DNA of 64,000 bases from Thermoproteota archaeon (GTDB taxonomy: Archaea; Thermoproteota; Thermoprotei_A; Sulfolobales; NBVN01), in NCBI GenBank assembly GCA_030550455.1, contig JAUQPH010000004.1:1-64000 (forward strand), written 5' to 3'. Both the position numbers and the translations under genes were made by a program. Positions within the stretch are counted from its first letter, which is position 1. The number at the start of each line of letters is the position of its first letter. Shown here piece after piece: positions 1 through 9,195 of this stretch. The notes under the pieces are model-generated. The model did no database searches. It was given only the letters and a program-made list of their open reading frames with translations, and had not been told where the DNA came from.

Positions 1-245
1 GCAGGTCGACCATAAATCCTGGCTCTGACTCGGAGTACTGGAGGTTTGAGCACCAGGACGACCAGTACTCTTACTACTCCTTTAAAGGTGTAGGGAGCAA
101 CCTTTGGAGGGACGGCAGGTGGACTGCCAACCCCTTGGCACCCGGCAGGCACACGGTTTACGCCTCAATAGTAGGTGAGACGTCCACTCCAACGCGGCAA
201 GTAAGCCTTAGGATCCTAATCTACCTAGAGATAGTTCCGGCGTAG
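1..245 (+). CDS. C-terminal part of a secreted or pilin-like protein (5' end outside window)
   Basis: An open frame (codons begin at base 3) runs in from the left edge and stops at TAG 243-245, giving about 80 residues. The fragment is rich in Tyr, Ser, Asp and Gly, has no hydrophobic segment, and ends in a beta-strand-like stretch (PGRHTVYASIVGET followed by VSLRILIYLEIVPA). This style is common in archaeal surface or pilin-like proteins, and pilin-like genes lie 3 kb downstream, but no family is recognised. The function is unknown; a surface role is inference only. Confidence 0.55.
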   Translation, partial: RSTINPGSDSEYWRFEHQDDQYSYYSFKGVGSNLWRDGRWTANPLAPGRHTVYASIVGETSTPTRQVSLRILIYLEIVPA

Positions 246-313
246 GCAACTAGCCCCTAGTGACTACCTACCGCCATATACCCTACCTAGAAGCCGGAGT
301 CTCGTCATCATAC

Positions 314-335
314 ACTCTCGAGAGCTCTCGAGAGT
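314..335. promoter_or_regulatory. 22-bp perfect palindrome upstream of the binding-protein gene
   Basis: Bases 314-335 equal their own reverse complement. The half-site is ACTCTCGAGAG, so the site can also be read as two tandem copies of the 10-bp palindrome CTCTCGAGAG. It lies about 60 bp before the GTG start at 395, where an operator or upstream promoter element would sit. No bound protein is known from the sequence; operator function is inferred. Confidence 0.4.
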
Positions 336-394
336 CAGCATCCGCTAGCTCTGCAAATATATGGGTCTGACAACGATATGTTCTTGGTGGAGTT

Positions 395-2862
395 GTGAAC
401 TCCATCGCGAGGTTGATGCTGTTTCCACTCGTTGGGCTAATAGTAATAGGGATAATGCTACTGAGCGTGGTGGAGGCAGAGGGAGAGTACTGGTATAGAT
501 ACGGTCCTTACATTGACAAGATCACATTCCCGGTCATGAAGGACTACACATTGAGGTTGCTGGCCTTCGAGGTTAGGGAGCTATCTCTAGTCGGAGTCTT
601 GCCACAACATCTAGAAAGGATTAGGACGAACAGACCGGATGCCCACATAATATTCACCGTAGGCATAAACTCCTTGGGGGCACTGCACTTCAACGTGGAG
701 CTCTGGCCCGTCAAGTACTACGAGCTCAGGGCGGCGCTAGCTCACCTGTGGAACAGGGATAGGATAATCGCGGAGTCTCCTCTTAAAGGGCTGGCAGTAA
801 AGTGCACTACAATACCACCACCCACGGAGTTTGGGTGAACTGGGAAGCAGACTTCGAGAAGCTCTACCCCTACAACCCCGGTAAGGCAAAGGAGCTATTA
901 GCTAAAGTATTCGTTCCCTGCTTAGACCCTGACGGCAGGACCGCGTGGTGCGACCCTAGAGAGGGCGGTAGGGTGGTCGAGATAGAGATACTGTCGCTAC
1001 CCGAGGCTACCATTCCGACCTACTGGTGGATAGCCCAATACATAAAGGCTGAGGCGGAGGCGATAGGGCTGAAGGTAGCGATAAAGGAGGTAAGCGGCAG
1101 AGAGATGAATGAAGCCATTGCGGCCGGAACGGCGCAGGCATGGATAATAGGCTGGTTATTCGGAAGGTTTCCAGAATTTCTATATAGATTCTTTCACAGT
1201 AGGGAGATAAGACTTGAAGGCTGGAACGAGTGGAGGGTTCGTAACCCAAGGTTGGATGACCTACTGGATAGGTTCTATTTCACTAAGGACGTGAGAGAAG
1301 CCATGGTGTACGCGTGGAAGGCGCAGGAGATACTCGTGAGGGAGGTGATCCCATGGATACCAACTTACACTCCCGTAGCTATCACAGCCTTCGATGGCGC
1401 CATCGAGAGGGACTCTGTAGTCCTAAACTACGCGCCACCGTTCATGGAACCCTCTGGCTTCTCAGCGTTCTGGTTTAACACGGTGAGGTTTAAGGGGAGA
1501 AGGTTCGGTGGGACCCTCAGGTACTACCACACAGTCGACATATCGACATACCATCCGGCGACCTACTTGTGGGCGAGCGAGGCTGAAGCCATATTCAGAG
1601 TCTACGTGTACGCCATGCTCCCTAGACCTGAGGACGTGTACTCCGAGCCGAGGGTGCCAATCCTCCTCAGGTACTTCGAGCTCGGCGAGACATTTTACGA
1701 GGGTGAGAGGGTCTACAGGTTCACGCTGACGCTCTTCGAGGGTGTTAGGTGGCAGGACGGAGTAGAGGTGACTGCGGCGGACTGGGCCTTCACGTTGCTT
1801 AAGTTCGGTAAGGAGTTGAAGACCAGGAGGTATTACGCCCCGTGGGTAGACAACCTAATGGGAGTGAGAGTGGTAAACAAGACTACTCTCGAGCTGTACC
1901 TGCGGGACTACGGTTGGATGGACGTATACTCGATAACTGAGTTCGTCGTCCTGCCGATGCACATATTCGCAAGGCTACCCGATCCTCTAGCGGATCCGTC
2001 TACTCTCATGCACCCGACGAGACCTGAGCTATCAGCGATGGTCGGCAACGGACCGTTCGCGCTCGCTGGGTTGAGGAGGGCGGACTATTCAGAACTCGTT
2101 TGGAACCCGTGGTACTACTGGAGGCACCCGGATAGGACTGTGCAGTTCTTATCCGTAACCGTCCCGGAGTTAATAGTGGAGGGGACACCGTTCAAGGTCT
2201 CAGTGACCCTAGTTGACTACTTAGGCGCTAGGGCAACCAACGCTTCGGTTACCATAAGGCTTACCGGTCCAGTAGAGGTGGTTTGTGACGCCGTCCACGT
2301 CGGTGGAGGAGTCTACGAGAGCAGGATAGATCGCCTCAGTGGGGGCATCTACTCCGTTGAGATACGTGCCGAGCAGCCGATAATGCTGTGGAGCGTCGAC
2401 AATACTTATAGGACTACTTTAAAGGTCGTGCCGTATACTACCACTGTCACGAGCACCACGACTATAACTGTTACTCGAACGCACGTTACTCCCACCACCA
2501 TACCCGTCACTGTGACTGCGGAGAGAACTACGACGGTAGCGAGGACTATAACCTCACCTGTGACGGAAACTACCACCGCAACCATAATTCATTCGGAGTT
2601 TATAGAGAAAACAGTGGAGAGGACGGTGACAGCCCAGGTCACAAGGACGGAACTAGCTGCTCAAACTAACACCATCACCGTGGAGCGAACCATATCTCTG
2701 CCTACGTCAGAGACTTCAACCTTGATGATACCCACGATCGTAGTAATAACTGAGAGGGTGCCTGAGACCAGCTTGCCAGTCATCATCGGGATACCGGTCA
2801 CTATGATCGCAATATTTGCTATAGGGGTGATGTTAGGGGCGTTCTTGATAAGGAAGGGGTAG
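395..2862 (+). pseudogene. Family 5 extracellular peptide-binding protein, broken by a 1-base frameshift
   Basis: This encodes an Opp/Dpp-type solute-binding protein that would capture peptides outside the cell for an ABC importer. The first frame (395-838, GTG start after GGTGG) gives a signal-like hydrophobic N-terminus and the first binding-domain segment. It then stops, and the protein continues in another frame from about 820 to 2862. The intact paralogue at 56550-58916 reads through the same place (CTTIVPPTHG), and here one base is missing in the segment 811-830 to restore PPTHG. Downstream matches include ADFEKLYPY, KELLAKVFVPC and LFEGVRWQDGVEVT. The C-terminus has a Thr/Val-rich linker and a final membrane anchor ending IRKG. 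No permease is adjacent. It could be a decayed duplicate or a sequencing indel. Confidence 0.85.
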
Positions 2863-3113
2863 CCTCAGCGCGACTTGACCTCGAGGAGATGCGGTAAGCT
2901 ATCGCCGAGGCCAACATTGGTCCTTTCAAAGCCTTCCACGATAGCCGTTCGCACGGCGCGAAGTTAGCACCCGGAACTCATAGATGCTTTTTAGGGAAAG
3001 CGGATAAGTATCGAAGTGCGGTTCGGAACCCCGAGTTGAAAGTTTATGGTCTTCTCTAGTGCAAAGAGTCTTCAGGTGCGGGCTAAAAACCGTCGATGCC
3101 TAAGGGACGCTAC

Positions 3114-3798
3114 CTAGCTTTGCGCCGCCAGCCCCACGGTAACAGTTACCTGGGTGTCGTTTCCGTAGGTCAGTGTCTCGACCCCTACTAGCAGGTAGTA
3201 GCCCGGCTCCTCTACGGTGACCCTCAGCACCCCCTCGTATGCGTAGGTCGGTGGGTCCCCCCGAGGCCGTCCTAGCGTGGACGGGACCCCTGCTCATCAG
3301 GTCCCAGACGTTGTAGACGAAGGCGAAGGCTACCTTGTACCCGAGCTCTGCGAGTAGCCTGAGGCCCGAGGGACCGCCGGACCCGGCTACAGTCGGGCAC
3401 CAGGAGTAGAGCCTGCCTCTGTCGGTCACTAGGACCACCGTCGCTTCGCAGCTTTCGACGAGCTCGGAGTACTGCCCCCTGTACACCTCGCTCCACTGCC
3501 CGGCCGGGAGCTCTACTGCTGTGGAGTTCTCCCACAGTACTTCGCCGCCCGCTACAACAGCCCTGTAGACAGCTCTGGAGTCCATGTTCGGGGAGGCCAG
3601 CACCCTGTCTCCGCGGACCGACAGGAGCACCGACTCCCCGAGTAACTCCCCGACGGTCGAAGCCAGGGACGCTAGCTCTGACGCAGTAGCGCTCTGTAGC
3701 TGTGCGATCCTCGAGTACGCCCCAACAGCTAGAGCGAGCAGTACGGCCATGGCTAGAGCCCCCAGGACCTCGGACTGAGCTCTCCTCAGCTTACGCAA
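3114..3798 (-). CDS. Pilin-like protein with class III signal peptide, apparent frameshift near the C-terminus
   Basis: The N-terminus MRKLRRAQSEVLGALAMAV is a classic archaeal class III (type IV pilin/archaellin) signal: basic residues, cleavage before QSEVLG, then a hydrophobic helix. I choose TTG at 3798 because its first bases overlap the TAA of the upstream pilin gene; an open GTG exists at 3828. After about residue 175 the frame turns into Arg/Gly-rich sequence and stops at 3100. Removing one base from the C6 run at 3257-3262 (G6 on the coding strand) instead gives a sensible beta-rich end (LRVTVEEPGYYLLVGVE, then DTQVTVTVGLAAQS) stopping at 3114. It probably forms part of a surface filament. 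The function is inferred from the signal only. Confidence 0.7.
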
Positions 3799-4120
3799 CC
3801 CTGACCACCCCCACGAGCCTCCCTCCAACCACCACCCACCTAGCGGCGCAGGAGCTCACCGCAGCAGACCTCGGCTCGAGCACTACGGTGCCGCAGACCC
3901 TCCCGTCCTCAGTGAGCAGCAACACCGAGACCCTCCTAGGGCCGTAGTTCACCACAACCGTCCTCCCGGGAAGACCGTAGGCCGCTACAGTAGGGTACGC
4001 TGATGCAGTGTAGTTCACCGACTCCGCCCTCTGCCTAGCCCACAGGACTACAGCCGAGAGGAAGCCGGCTACAGCTAGAGACAGCAGCAGACCCACTACG
4101 AAGCTCGACAGACCGCGCAA
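3791..4120 (-). CDS. Small pilin-like membrane-anchored protein
   Basis: This 109-residue protein starts at TTG 4120. Residues 6-27 form one hydrophobic helix (FVVGLLLSLAVAGFLSAVVLW) followed by an extracellular-type domain with Tyr, Val and two Cys (CGTVV and SSCAARW). It resembles minor pilins or archaellum-like subunits by architecture, but the QSEVLG-type box is not present. It overlaps the next pilin gene by a few bases, so the two are probably translated as one unit. A TATA-like sequence lies about 30 bp upstream, consistent with a leaderless transcript. Base composition here is visibly more GC-rich than in the core genes. Confidence 0.65.
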   Translation of the reverse strand: MRGLSSFVVGLLLSLAVAGFLSAVVLWARQRAESVNYTASAYPTVAAYGLPGRTVVVNYGPRRVSVLLLTEDGRVCGTVVLEPRSAAVSSCAARWVVVGGRLVGVVRVA

Positions 4121-4148
4121 GCCGAAACCCGCAGACCTCAGCGAGCAC

Positions 4149-4156
4149 CTTATAAG
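4149..4156 (-). promoter_or_regulatory. TATA-like box for the pilin pair
   Basis: The sequence CTTATAAG lies about 30 bp upstream of the TTG start at 4120. This is the distance expected when transcription begins at or just before the start codon, as in many crenarchaeal leaderless genes. It is recognised by sequence and spacing only. Confidence 0.45.
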
Positions 4157-4213
4157 CTACTCAAGCTACGGACCTCTAAACCTGCTACCGCTAGAGACGG
4201 AGCATGCTTCCAC

Positions 4214-4547
4214 ATGCCGCAACTAGTGTTTAGGTACTACCTCTACAGGAAGGGTCTGAGACCACCCGAAGACTGGTTAGAGCAGGCCGAAAAGCGGGTC
4301 CTAGAGGAGCTACTGAAGCACCACAAGGAACGACGCAACCTAGCGCAACCCAGCCAGCGAGGCCGCCCGAAGCAGAAGACCAAGGAGCCTAGAGCCAGCA
4401 CCAACAGCAAAAGCAAAGTACATCGTCTTAACAAGCGAGAAGAAGTGCGAAGAGGTAGTCAAGAGAATACTACAAACAGCAAGGATCTACGGAGTAGGGG
4501 CATGCAGAGCCAACGGTTTTGGAACAATAATCATATACACAAAGTAG
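4214..4547 (+). pseudogene. Unrecognised small basic protein gene, apparently frameshifted
   Basis: The first frame begins at ATG 4214 (PQLVFRYYLYRKGLRPPEDW, then a charged helix LEQAEKRVLEELLKHHKERR). Beyond about 4350 it becomes Lys/Arg/Ser-rich noise up to 4558. In the +1 frame a clear protein-like stretch appears, KYIVLTSEKKCEEVVKRIL then ARIYGVGACRANGFGTIIIY, and stops at TAG 4545-4547. That second frame has no start codon after its last stop, so the two parts probably belong to one gene joined across an indel at about 4345-4400. The family is not recognised. Confidence 0.45.
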
Positions 4548-4667
4548 CAAAGAACTAAAACCTGCTGAAGCTATTTTAGCTACCATAGGTGCTTGAGAAA
4601 GTGTTCTGTCTCGATGATTTCGCGACATGTGGGTAAGCGCTGAGGGAGAAGTCGGCAGAACAATACG

Positions 4668-4930
4668 GGGGGTTCGGCTCTTATATGGGTTCATGCGAGT
4701 TGGTGTCATTGCCTCACCTTTTCTCGCATAGGTCTTGGGTCTGAATAATCCTTAAGGCCTTCGGGGCGACCCAAATGTCCTACATCTCGAACGTCTCTGG
4801 AAAAGCCCACTCGACGGGCTCTAACTCTTCATTGAGACCACTCCTACACATACCATATACGTACAAAGATTCTCGAGAGTTTTTACGCACCTCAACTGAT
4901 GTGAACAGAAATAAAGACCGAATCAGCTAC
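4668..4930 (+). repeat. Dispersed intergenic element, copy A (divergent)
   Basis: This is the most diverged of five copies in the window. Recognisable blocks in order are GGGGGTTCGGCTCT at 4668, TCATTGCCTCA, a CGCAT box, GGGGCGACCC, and a tail AACTGATGTGAACAGA that matches the tails of the copies at 38485 and 48839. The inner hairpin is AGCCC/GGGCT rather than GAGAGCC/GGCTCTC, so the sequence differs but a stem remains. It lies on the strand of the next downstream gene (dipeptidase at 5368), though about 440 bp away. Confidence 0.6.
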
Positions 4931-5145
4931 TCAAGACTGCTCAGATCCGCAAAGAGCTTCGCAAAGCAGAGTCTAGAGGGGCTTCTCCGAGGTGCGGGTT
5001 TATTCAGCTCTTCGAGGAAGCTAGGGTCGAGACTGTTCGCCTAAGCGGCGTACTCTCGAAGCGCAGAACGCCGAGTGGGGGTGTGAAGGAATACTACGGA
5101 ATCCTTAAAGCGCTGTTTAAGGAGTACCTAGTTGAGTTTGGGTGA
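4915..5145 (+). pseudogene. 3' fragment of an unrecognised protein-coding gene
   Basis: Between a TAA at 4912-4914 and TGA at 5143-5145 there is a 76-residue frame with no ATG, GTG or TTG near its beginning. It still reads like a real protein: KTAQIRKELRKAESRG, CGFIQLFEEARVETVRLSG, then KEYYGILKALFKEYLVEFG. Its left edge coincides with the right end of repeat copy A, so the gene was probably truncated there, perhaps by insertion or recombination of the repeat. The family is not recognised. The remaining bases 5146-5367 show no gene. Confidence 0.4.
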
Positions 5146-5367
5146 GTAGAAAATCCCAACTCATTTACGCTTAGCAAACGGTCCTCCCAGCCCTATTTAC
5201 TCTCTTGAGCGCTCCTAACGCATCCACAGACCTTTCCTAGATGCTTCTCTCAAAGTAATACTAGAGTTGGTTAGGAAGTCATGGACGAGGGCTGTTATGT
5301 TGATAGGAATCGAAGCAGTAGGGGGTGCTTATTAATAGTTCTACACGGTTTAGCTTGGGACTAAGGT

Positions 5368-6402
5368 ATGTCTATGTCTACTTCCTCTATTCCCTCGATA
5401 GATCTCCATGAAGACGTATCGGCTTACTATATTTACTCCGGCGGTGGTGCACCACTCGGTGATTTTGGAGAAGACGTTCCAGGGCGTGAAGCAGATATAC
5501 CGAAGTACAGAAAGGCGAACGTTCGAGTAGTCTTCTCGGCGATTTTCCCGGGTATTGAGAGCTTTAGCCCGGAGGAGTCGAGGGCTCTTCTAGGGCTATA
5601 CGGTAGGTGGCTTCCAGCTACGAAGTACAGAGTCCCTCAGGCTATCCTCTGGGAGCACTTCTCGATCTACTACAAGATGGCTGAAGCATACGGTATTAAG
5701 ATAGTGGAGTCGTTAACTGATCTAGAGTACTGCTTGAGGGGTAGTGGGCTTTGCTTCGTCTTGCACCTCGAGGGTGCGGAGTCTATCGACGACCCTTACG
5801 ACTTAGTCCTCTTGAGAAGGCTTGGTCTTAGAAGCCTAGGTATCACCTGGAACTACCAGAACAAGTACGGCTCTGGTTGTGGAGTAAAGAAGGATTTAGG
5901 GTTGACTAGCGATGGAGAAGAGCTGGTTAAGATGGCTAATAAGCTGGGGATAGTGGTAGACTTAGCTCACGCTAGCAAGAGGACGGCTCTAGAGGCTATA
6001 GCTACCAGCAAGAAACCAGTGATCGTCAGTCACGCCAACATTAGGAAGTTCGTCGATAAACCCAGAAACGTCGACGATGAAGTCCTAGAGGCACTCCACA
6101 AAAACGGTGGAGTAATAGGTATCTCGGCCATAGGTCCCCTCATCTCGCAGAAACCTAGACCGACACTAAGCGAGCTGGTAGATCATTTCACCTACGTCCG
6201 TGAGACCTACGGACCTCACCTACTCTCCATAGGAACGGACTTCCTCGGCTTACTGGGTCTACCAGCACCAGAGGGCTTCGAGAGTATAGATAAGCTACCA
6301 GCACTCTACGCTAAACTAGCAGAAAAAGGGTTCTCAGAAGAAGACCTTAGAAAAGTAGCGTACGAAAACGCTGTTAGAGTTCTCAAGGCGAACTTTGAGT
6401 AA
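5368..6402 (+). CDS. Membrane dipeptidase family protein (peptidase M19)
   Basis: This is a zinc-dependent TIM-barrel dipeptidase of the renal dipeptidase family, which hydrolyses dipeptides. Visible motifs are the metal pair H14-x-D16 in IDLHED, the bridging Glu in HLEGAE near residue 130, VSHAN near residue 220, and IGTDF near residue 290. The length of 344 residues is normal for the family, and no signal peptide is seen, so a cytoplasmic enzyme is likely. ATG 5368 follows AAGGT. Together with the peptide importers in this window it fits peptide catabolism. The gene stands alone, downstream of an accessory region. Confidence 0.88.
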   Translation: MSMSTSSIPSIDLHEDVSAYYIYSGGGAPLGDFGEDVPGREADIPKYRKANVRVVFSAIFPGIESFSPEESRALLGLYGRWLPATKYRVPQAILWEHFSIYYKMAEAYGIKIVESLTDLEYCLRGSGLCFVLHLEGAESIDDPYDLVLLRRLGLRSLGITWNYQNKYGSGCGVKKDLGLTSDGEELVKMANKLGIVVDLAHASKRTALEAIATSKKPVIVSHANIRKFVDKPRNVDDEVLEALHKNGGVIGISAIGPLISQKPRPTLSELVDHFTYVRETYGPHLLSIGTDFLGLLGLPAPEGFESIDKLPALYAKLAEKGFSEEDLRKVAYENAVRVLKANFE

Positions 6403-6661
6403 ACCCAGCTCTCTTTTTACTAGATCCCTGCCTACAGATTACATATCACCTCATCCATCTTTTGCTTTAACGACTAACCTATGCATCGTGGAAAGATACT
6501 GCGGAAACACTTTCAGAAACTTTTAAGTGTAGTTATTGTCTAATATCGGTATTCCTATCTAAACCAGATTGAGTTCCCCCCGATCTAGGGAGCTCCTATG
6601 GTACATACTCTCTGTAGTTCTAGTTGAAGAACTCAAGTGACCTTGGTAACCTGTCTCAGCT

Positions 6662-7786
6662 TCAGGGCAGTAGGTGGGTGGCTACAACAGTGAGTATTAC
6701 AGGTCCCATGAGGTCTACAAACGTAGTCATTACTGGAAAGACTAAGTTGTCAGGGTCCCAGCCATGGTGGAACGATACTACTGTCAGTAAGTACGTTATT
6801 AGAGTAGATACCGAATACAGCATTAAACAGGATAGAGCTACACCGAGAGCAACAGTTAGAGCCCTCGGTAGAGCGCTTTGAGAGAAAATGATGACAGCAG
6901 CTAACGCCGTCAGTACCGATGCGTGTGTCGCCATAAGTCCCGCAACAGAGTTTCTGTAGTAAGTAGTCCTATACCTGTCTGTACCTATGTGTAAGTCTAC
7001 GTTGAGAGAGTTGCTGAGGTAGCCCATTGCGGCCCCTACCACAGCGTTAAAGGCCGGTATCACTCCTAGAACCTCCGGGTTTTCGGCTATGAAGCCCGCT
7101 GATAGAGCTAGATAGAAGCCTCCGAGACTACTCCCGGCAGACGCTAGTGCCGATGAAATAAGGTTCTCAACGAGGTTCTTGAACTCTCTAACTCTAACCA
7201 TGTATGCTGTTAGTGCCACCGTCAAACCTAGAGAGGCCAGTACGAATAGAGCTTTGAGGAAGTAGGGGAACACCTCGTGCACGTAGGCGACACCTATCAA
7301 AACTACGGGAGTCATAACGTCTCCGATACCTGTAACAACCGTCGCCACGAAGGGTGAGGGGTCGTGACCGGACTTAAACATGTAGGCGACAGCAGCCAAT
7401 ATGACTGGCGTCAGTATAGCGAATACTACGACAGTCGAGAACGAGGCTATGAAGAGTAGGGATAGGAAGTCCGGCATACTCAACTTACTCACTAGAGATA
7501 GTCCTACACCGATTAAGCACAGGAGGAACGTCACTACAATCGAGTTTACGTAGCCTGTTGAAGCGTTAATTAAGTTGAACCTAGTCAATAGCTTCGGTTG
7601 AGTGAGGCCCAAGTGAAGCCCTTTAGTGAAGCGGTAACCTATAGCACCGTAGACATCCCCCCTTAAGTCCATGAGTCCTGGTATTAGGATCAGTACGACA
7701 GGGTATGCGACAAGTAGCTCGACATTGAGCTTTAGCGATAGCCCTGCGAGGACCTCGATGAGAGCTAATATAACCAGAGATACCAT
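6662..7786 (-). CDS. MgtE/SLC41-like divalent cation transporter
   Basis: This integral membrane protein of 374 residues has about ten hydrophobic helices and two repeats of the MgtE membrane domain. The first repeat carries the family signature around DLRGDVYGAIGYRFTKGLHLG. The second has FNAVVGAAMGYLSNSLNVDLHIG, with further conserved segments SGHDPSPFVATVVTGIGD and GWDPDNLVFPVMTTFVD. Known members move Mg2+ or related ions. There is no cytoplasmic N or CBS domain. It is divergent from a PhoU/TrkA-C protein at 7909, a pairing that suggests ion-responsive control of the transporter. The exact substrate is not visible. Confidence 0.85.
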   Translation of the reverse strand: MVSLVILALIEVLAGLSLKLNVELLVAYPVVLILIPGLMDLRGDVYGAIGYRFTKGLHLGLTQPKLLTRFNLINASTGYVNSIVVTFLLCLIGVGLSLVSKLSMPDFLSLLFIASFSTVVVFAILTPVILAAVAYMFKSGHDPSPFVATVVTGIGDVMTPVVLIGVAYVHEVFPYFLKALFVLASLGLTVALTAYMVRVREFKNLVENLISSALASAGSSLGGFYLALSAGFIAENPEVLGVIPAFNAVVGAAMGYLSNSLNVDLHIGTDRYRTTYYRNSVAGLMATHASVLTALAAVIIFSQSALPRALTVALGVALSCLMLYSVSTLITYLLTVVSFHHGWDPDNLVFPVMTTFVDLMGPVILTVVATHLLP

Positions 7787-7908
7787 GAATTCTCTTAACC
7801 TGGCAATTTTCCTCCACCTACTCCTCTTATCGAGTGAGTGAATAGTTAAATAAGCTCATCCACTACGTTTAAAACCTGCAACACTAGATTATTTATGAGG
7901 ATGGTGTA

Positions 7909-9111
7909 TTGTCCAGACTCACTCCTGAAGTACACAAAAGATTCCACCGAAGTCCTCCAGTCGTTAGGTACAGACCCGACACAGTTAGAAACATACTCGA
8001 AGGTATCTGGAAGACGACGAACGTAGCCATAGACCTAGCCTTCTATGCCTATTTTGCTAGAGATTACGAACTAGCTATGAAGATACTTGACCTCGACAGA
8101 CTCGTCAGCGAGAGCGTAGGTCACTTCGTGATGCACAACGCCATGGCCTTCGGGAAATCTAAGAAGGGAGGGTACGCTAGCTTACTCTCGTTTTACTACG
8201 GTTCTTCGGTAGACACGATCTCAGACTCAGTGAAAGACATAGTCTACACGCTCTTGGTCGGGAGGTCTCCCGGTATTAGCTATAACCAGGTTATACACTA
8301 CGCAGACGGAGAGGTCGTTGTTAGGCTACCGGCTAAGGAAGATTTTAAAGTACTAGACTTAACGGATAGGTACCCGGTAGACGTCTTAGCAGTAGTTGAG
8401 GGCGGTGAGTACAAGTTCATGCCTAAGCAAACCGAGGTAGTCAAAAGAGGCTCCTTGATGTACTTGAGGGGGTTTAAAGAGAACGTTCTACACCTACTTG
8501 ACGACTACGGTGTAGAGTACAGCTTGGAGGTCATCGGTATTAGAGAGTTAGAGGACGTAGTTAAGAGCTTGGTAAACATTAAGGACTGTACTGTACTGAT
8601 GCTAGACCTAGCTCACTACGTGCTAGTAGAACACACTCCAGAGCTAAAGGAGGAGATAAACGACCTCGAGATCTACATAGACTGGAAGCATATGGAGACC
8701 ATGGACTTACTAAAGAGCATTGCCGGCTCTATAGACCCAGATACCTTCATAGGGTTAGTCACTCTCTTAAAGGAACTCGAGGACATAGCTGACGCCAGCA
8801 CTACCATAGGTAGCATACCGAGCCTTCAAGAAGAGTTCCCCAAGGACTACAGAGAGCTCTTCAGCAACGTATTTGAGAGCCTGGGGGAGAGAGTTAGAAC
8901 CGTTACAATCACGAAACAACTTAACATAAGCGAGCTGGGTCAGCACTTAAGGAAGTACGGTGGGGGCGTGCTAGCGGTTAGGTCCGGTAACGCCTGGATT
9001 GCCTACCCACTAGCGAGAGGAACGACTTTAAACCCTGGAGATAAAGCGATAATTACGTACCAAGAAGAGTTCTCTGACGAAGTAGACTCAATACTTAAGC
9101 AGATAATCTAA
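7909..9111 (+). CDS. PhoU-like and TrkA-C (RCK_C) domain regulatory protein
   Basis: Residues 20-110 form a PhoU-like helical domain (repeated acidic helices such as KDIVYTLLVG). Residues about 125-175 match a TrkA-C/RCK_C ligand-binding domain (DRYPVDVLAVVEGGEYKFMPKQTEVVKRGSLMYL), with more helical and possibly a second TrkA-C-like sequence at the C-terminus (LNPGDKAIITY). Such proteins gate or regulate ion transporters. The TTG start at 7909 follows GAGGATGGTG. The divergent MgtE-like gene is the probable partner, which is inference from position. Confidence 0.75.
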   Translation: MSRLTPEVHKRFHRSPPVVRYRPDTVRNILEGIWKTTNVAIDLAFYAYFARDYELAMKILDLDRLVSESVGHFVMHNAMAFGKSKKGGYASLLSFYYGSSVDTISDSVKDIVYTLLVGRSPGISYNQVIHYADGEVVVRLPAKEDFKVLDLTDRYPVDVLAVVEGGEYKFMPKQTEVVKRGSLMYLRGFKENVLHLLDDYGVEYSLEVIGIRELEDVVKSLVNIKDCTVLMLDLAHYVLVEHTPELKEEINDLEIYIDWKHMETMDLLKSIAGSIDPDTFIGLVTLLKELEDIADASTTIGSIPSLQEEFPKDYRELFSNVFESLGERVRTVTITKQLNISELGQHLRKYGGGVLAVRSGNAWIAYPLARGTTLNPGDKAIITYQEEFSDEVDSILKQII

Positions 9112-9123
9112 GCTAAGTGTGTA

Positions 9124-9153
9124 GCTCTTCGGAGATCGAGTACGTCGAAGAGC
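9124..9153. terminator. Hairpin between convergent genes
   Basis: GCTCTTCG at 9124-9131 and CGAAGAGC at 9146-9153 form a perfect 8-bp stem with a 14-base loop. It sits between the convergent ends of the genes ending at 9111 and 9196, where a two-way transcription end is expected. There is no long T run, so termination is inferred from position. Confidence 0.4.
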
Positions 9154-9195
9154 AACTGAGGTAGCTCTTTGACTGAGTAGTTACGCTCAGAACCT

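Noticed and set aside
4775-5044. 89-codon Ser-rich frame after repeat copy A
   Set aside because: It spans the repeat and a different, better frame (4915-5145) explains the right half.
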